DNA of 64,000 nt from Verrucomicrobium sp. BvORR106 (GTDB lineage: Bacteria > Verrucomicrobiota > Verrucomicrobiia > Verrucomicrobiales > Verrucomicrobiaceae), in assembly GCF_000739655.1 (NCBI RefSeq), contig NZ_BATR01000007.1, positions 1-64,000 of the forward strand, in the 5' to 3' direction. The notes under the pieces are model-generated. The model was not told the origin of the DNA and did no database searches. It was given only the letters and a program-made list of their open reading frames with translations. The translations under genes and the position numbers were made by a program. Below, piece after piece: positions 61,488 to 64,000 of the stretch (position 1 is its first letter; every line of letters begins with the position of its first letter).

Positions 61488-62246
61488 TCACCGCCCCGCG
61501 ACCAGATCCCAAAACAGCTTCGCAGTAAGCACCGCCACCACGGTCAAAAACACCGGCCGGATGAATTGCGCGCCTTTCTTCACCACCAGCCCGGACCCCA
61601 GCCTCGCCCCCAACAGTTGTCCGGCAATCATGGCCCCACCGGCTCCGAAGTGCACGGCGTCATGTGCCAGGAAGATGCCCAGGGCTCCCACGTTGCTGGC
61701 CAGATTGGCTGTCTTCGTATAGCCCGTGGCCGTCCTGAGATCCAGCCCCAGCAAGGTCACCACGGCCACCGTCCAGAATGAGCCCGTCCCAGGGCCGAAA
61801 AAGCCATCGTAGAACCCCAGCGCGAGACCTGCCAGCAAGGCGAACACCACAGGAGCCACGCGTTGCTGACCGGCGGTGAGGCCGAATTTCCGGTTCAGCA
61901 TGGTGTACACCGCCACGGCCGCCAGCAGCCACGGAATGAGTTGTTTCAACAAACTCGTATCGAGCGCGCTCACCGCCCAGGCACCGGCCATGGAGGAGAA
62001 CAGGGCTGCCACCACCGCCAGCCAGAGCCAGCGCGTTCCCAGCAGTCCGGCCCGGGCATATCTCACGACGGCGATGAGCGTGCCGAAGGAGGACTGGAGC
62101 TTGTTGGTGCCCAGAGCCACCTGCGGCGGGAGGCCAACGGCCAGCAGCGCCGGCACCGTCACGAGCCCGCCACCGCCCGCGATGGAATCGATGAAACCAC
62201 CTGCGAAGCCCGCCAGGAACAGGAGGAACCAGACATAAAGTGGCAT
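61488..62246 (-). CDS. TauE/SafE (DUF81) family membrane permease
   Basis: 252 residues, about eight hydrophobic helices. The family's first repeat GFAGGFIDSIAGGGGLVTVPALL and its counterpart GFYDGFFGPGTGSFW are both present, as is GTNKLQSSFGT. Members move sulfite, sulfonates or related anions across the membrane. No sulfur-metabolism neighbours to fix the substrate. The stop lies 5 bp from copy 3 of the palindromic element. Confidence 0.93.
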   Translation of the reverse strand: MPLYVWFLLFLAGFAGGFIDSIAGGGGLVTVPALLAVGLPPQVALGTNKLQSSFGTLIAVVRYARAGLLGTRWLWLAVVAALFSSMAGAWAVSALDTSLLKQLIPWLLAAVAVYTMLNRKFGLTAGQQRVAPVVFALLAGLALGFYDGFFGPGTGSFWTVAVVTLLGLDLRTATGYTKTANLASNVGALGIFLAHDAVHFGAGGAMIAGQLLGARLGSGLVVKKGAQFIRPVFLTVVAVLTAKLFWDLVAGR

Positions 62247-62264
62247 AAGCAGCGGATCGTGCGG

Positions 62265-64000
62265 CTAGAGCTTGGGAGCGGCGGGTTTGATCGGGGCCTG
62301 CTGGCCACTGACCACGCCCCGGACTTTGGCCGGTCTTTTATAAACCCGATCCCCACAGGCGATGTAGATCTCTTCCAGATCCTTGCCGGCAAAGCAGACG
62401 TCATAAGGCTGAGCCGGGGTGGGGATGATGAAGTTCACCCGGCCAGCCTGATCACACACTTGAATGCCCATCCGTGTGGCCACATAGAGGCGGCCTTCTG
62501 CATCCACGCACAGGCCTTCCGCATCAACGTCGCCCATGCGCGAAGCGGGATCCCGCTGGAGCTGGAAGTATGGCTGGCCAAACTTGAGCATTCCATCTGC
62601 CCGGAGCTGATAGGCGGTGATCATCTCATCGCGATCAAGACCGGTCGCGTACAGCAAGGTTTGGTCAGGAGACAGGGTCAGACGCAGAGGGCGGCCCCCG
62701 ATTTGACGACTGGAGAGATGCAACGCCTCTCCCTGTGGCGACACAACCGAGATGCCAGCATCGCCTCCGACCCACCCTGTATAGATGACCCAGCCTGAAT
62801 AAGTCACCACCATGTGGCCAGGAAATCGGGCATCGTGGGATTTCGCGATGCTGACCGCTTCATCGGCAACCGGCTCCCCCTGTCCATTGAGACTGGCGAT
62901 CTGGTACTGATCCTCGTTGGTGGCGAGACGGCTCCAGCCCGCCACGCGAAGTTTGCCATCACGCCCCACTTGAGCACTGCGAGCCTCCGCCCATGCGCCT
63001 CCAAATGGTGAGAATTTCCCATCCAAACTCAGTTTCCACAGGCCTTGCTGAGACAGCACCCCATCTCCTTGAGGATTCTTCACCTGGAGATCTCGGCCAG
63101 TGAAGAAGACCTCGCCTGCCGCGTTCGCAGTCATGGTCTGGGCCTTGTCGAACCCTTCCGGCAGCGGCACCTCCGTCCACGGCACATCCGCTTTCACCAC
63201 CTCATAACCTTTCCACTTGGAGTCTCCCCGCGGATTCACTTTCACCGGCTCTTCTGGGTACCCTTTCCACAGCCACTTCAGGGCCTCGGGGAAGAGGGTG
63301 GTGGCGTGCTTCTGGTTGTGCCCACCTTCACCCCACTCGTGATTCACTTCATAACCCGCCCAGATGAAGGACCGCTCCATCATCTGGTTGGCCATCCACC
63401 AGTCACCACAATAGAGGTTATTGTCCCCCGTGCCGCTCTGGAGAAACAGGCGCAATGGCTTGGGCTCCACCTTACGGACGAGGACGGGAAGCTGATCGGC
63501 ATTGTGAATGCCGACGTAGGTGCCCACGTTGGTGAACACACGGCGGAACGCATCGGGGCGATGCCACGCTGCCACGAAGGCGCAGATGCCACCGCTGCTG
63601 CTGCCTGCGATGGCGCGAGCATTGGGGTCCTTGCTCAGGTTGAGCTGATGCTTCGTTTCCAGCGCCGGCAGCAATTCCTCCAGGAGGAAGCGCACGTAGT
63701 CGTCTGTGACGCTGTCGTACTCGTGGCTGCGATTGAACCGCGACAGTGCCTGATCATGAGCCGCAGGCACCACCCCGGGTTTGATGAAAATTCCGATCAG
63801 GGGCGGGACCTCCTTCCGGGCAATCAGGTTGTCGAGGACGATCGGAGCCTGATAGATCACGCCGTCCTGAAAGACCATGAAGGGCGACGGCTTTGACCGG
63901 TCCAAGCCCGCGGGAAGGTAGATGGACACCTCCCTTTCCGTGCCCGGAAAAATGGAGTGACTGGTGAACGTGTCCTTCACCATCATCCCTTTGGCTACCC
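62265..64000 (-). CDS. Esterase with C-terminal beta-propeller (5' end outside window)
   Basis: The frame is open to the window edge, and the esterase start normally lies further upstream (KG-M-M-V-K-D here is probably internal). The esterase part (about the first 270 residues) has ARAIAGSSSGGICAFVAAWH with the nucleophile Ser, LFLQSGTGDNNLYCGDWW and HEWGEGGHNQKHATTLFP with the likely catalytic His; similar to IroE/putative esterases. Then a beta-propeller of SMP-30/gluconolactonase type (MTANAAGEVFFTGRDLQVKN, DAEGLCVDAEGRLYVATRMG, NFIIPTPAQPYDVCFAGKD). Fusion of both is common in PVC bacteria and thought to act on sugar esters or lactones. It is 18 bp from the TauE/SafE gene on the same strand. 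Confidence 0.88.
   Translation of the reverse strand, partial: VAKGMMVKDTFTSHSIFPGTEREVSIYLPAGLDRSKPSPFMVFQDGVIYQAPIVLDNLIARKEVPPLIGIFIKPGVVPAAHDQALSRFNRSHEYDSVTDDYVRFLLEELLPALETKHQLNLSKDPNARAIAGSSSGGICAFVAAWHRPDAFRRVFTNVGTYVGIHNADQLPVLVRKVEPKPLRLFLQSGTGDNNLYCGDWWMANQMMERSFIWAGYEVNHEWGEGGHNQKHATTLFPEALKWLWKGYPEEPVKVNPRGDSKWKGYEVVKADVPWTEVPLPEGFDKAQTMTANAAGEVFFTGRDLQVKNPQGDGVLSQQGLWKLSLDGKFSPFGGAWAEARSAQVGRDGKLRVAGWSRLATNEDQYQIASLNGQGEPVADEAVSIAKSHDARFPGHMVVTYSGWVIYTGWVGGDAGISVVSPQGEALHLSSRQIGGRPLRLTLSPDQTLLYATGLDRDEMITAYQLRADGMLKFGQPYFQLQRDPASRMGDVDAEGLCVDAEGRLYVATRMGIQVCDQAGRVNFIIPTPAQPYDVCFAGKDLEEIYIACGDRVYKRPAKVRGVVSGQQAPIKPAAPKL

Overview
The window comes from a GC-rich chromosome of a PVC-group bacterium, most likely Verrucomicrobiota (Verrucomicrobiaceae, Prosthecobacter/Verrucomicrobium-like). 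The evidence is gene content: a planctomycete-type cytochrome c/DUF1549/DUF1553 gene next to a DUF1501 gene, a 'membrane-bound dehydrogenase' with HEAT repeats and a CxxCH heme site, GYF/RDD, DUF4870 and DUF4282 membrane proteins, and many secreted proteins with Pro/Ala-rich linkers. The assignment is inferred; no rRNA or tRNA is visible. Both edges cut genes: a TPR protein on the left and an esterase on the right.

Layout. 1-11 kb holds housekeeping and small genes: TPR protein, helix-hairpin-helix protein, DEDDy exonuclease, GYF/RDD protein, IF-1-like factor, a secreted protein, lipid kinase, alaS and two small membrane proteins. 11-17.4 kb is accessory: a REP-associated tyrosine transposase (RAYT) with a palindrome just behind it, an AraC regulator, and a DUF1549-DUF1501 pair in which both genes carry a frameshift, followed by about 650 bp of nested palindromes. 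17.4-29 kb is mostly minus-strand: nitrilase, zinc metalloprotease, endo/exonuclease/phosphatase, two dipeptide-type ABC permeases and the large PVC cytochrome/dehydrogenase. 29-39 kb is plus-strand: SDH-family ClpP-fold protein, parvulin, a dehydrogenase with a huge disordered tail in an operon with YgfZ and a lipoprotein, a cyclophilin and a Ser/Thr kinase. 39-42 kb is a small accessory patch with a homopolymer frameshift, unknown genes, a VOC gene and a truncated copy of it ending at a large palindrome.

42-53 kb carries a LuxR regulator and a complete kdp potassium operon on the minus strand: a 27-aa membrane ORF, kdpF, kdpA, kdpB, kdpC, a small membrane protein, a glycosyltransferase-like gene, kdpD and kdpE. 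The last two inserts are not part of the textbook operon. 53.2-54 kb is non-coding repeat DNA (a 280-bp-period tandem duplication, BIME-like pairs and a run of tiny hairpins). 54-64 kb contains a PIG-L deacetylase, a PIN-PhoH ATPase, a serpin, two secreted EF-hand proteins, a PNPOx protein, secreted unknowns, a TauE/SafE permease and the truncated esterase.

The least explained feature of the window is its population of imperfect palindromes, belonging to at least four sequence families (REP-like next to the RAYT, a GGAGTGCGGCG family, the ACCACAGAGGCACAGAG family and a CAAAGGCACGAAGG-type element). The kdp operon inserts, the dehydrogenase with a 635-residue disordered tail, the RGG-extended IF-1 and the paired frameshifts are the other main points. 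All calls come from reading the sequence; no database search was run.
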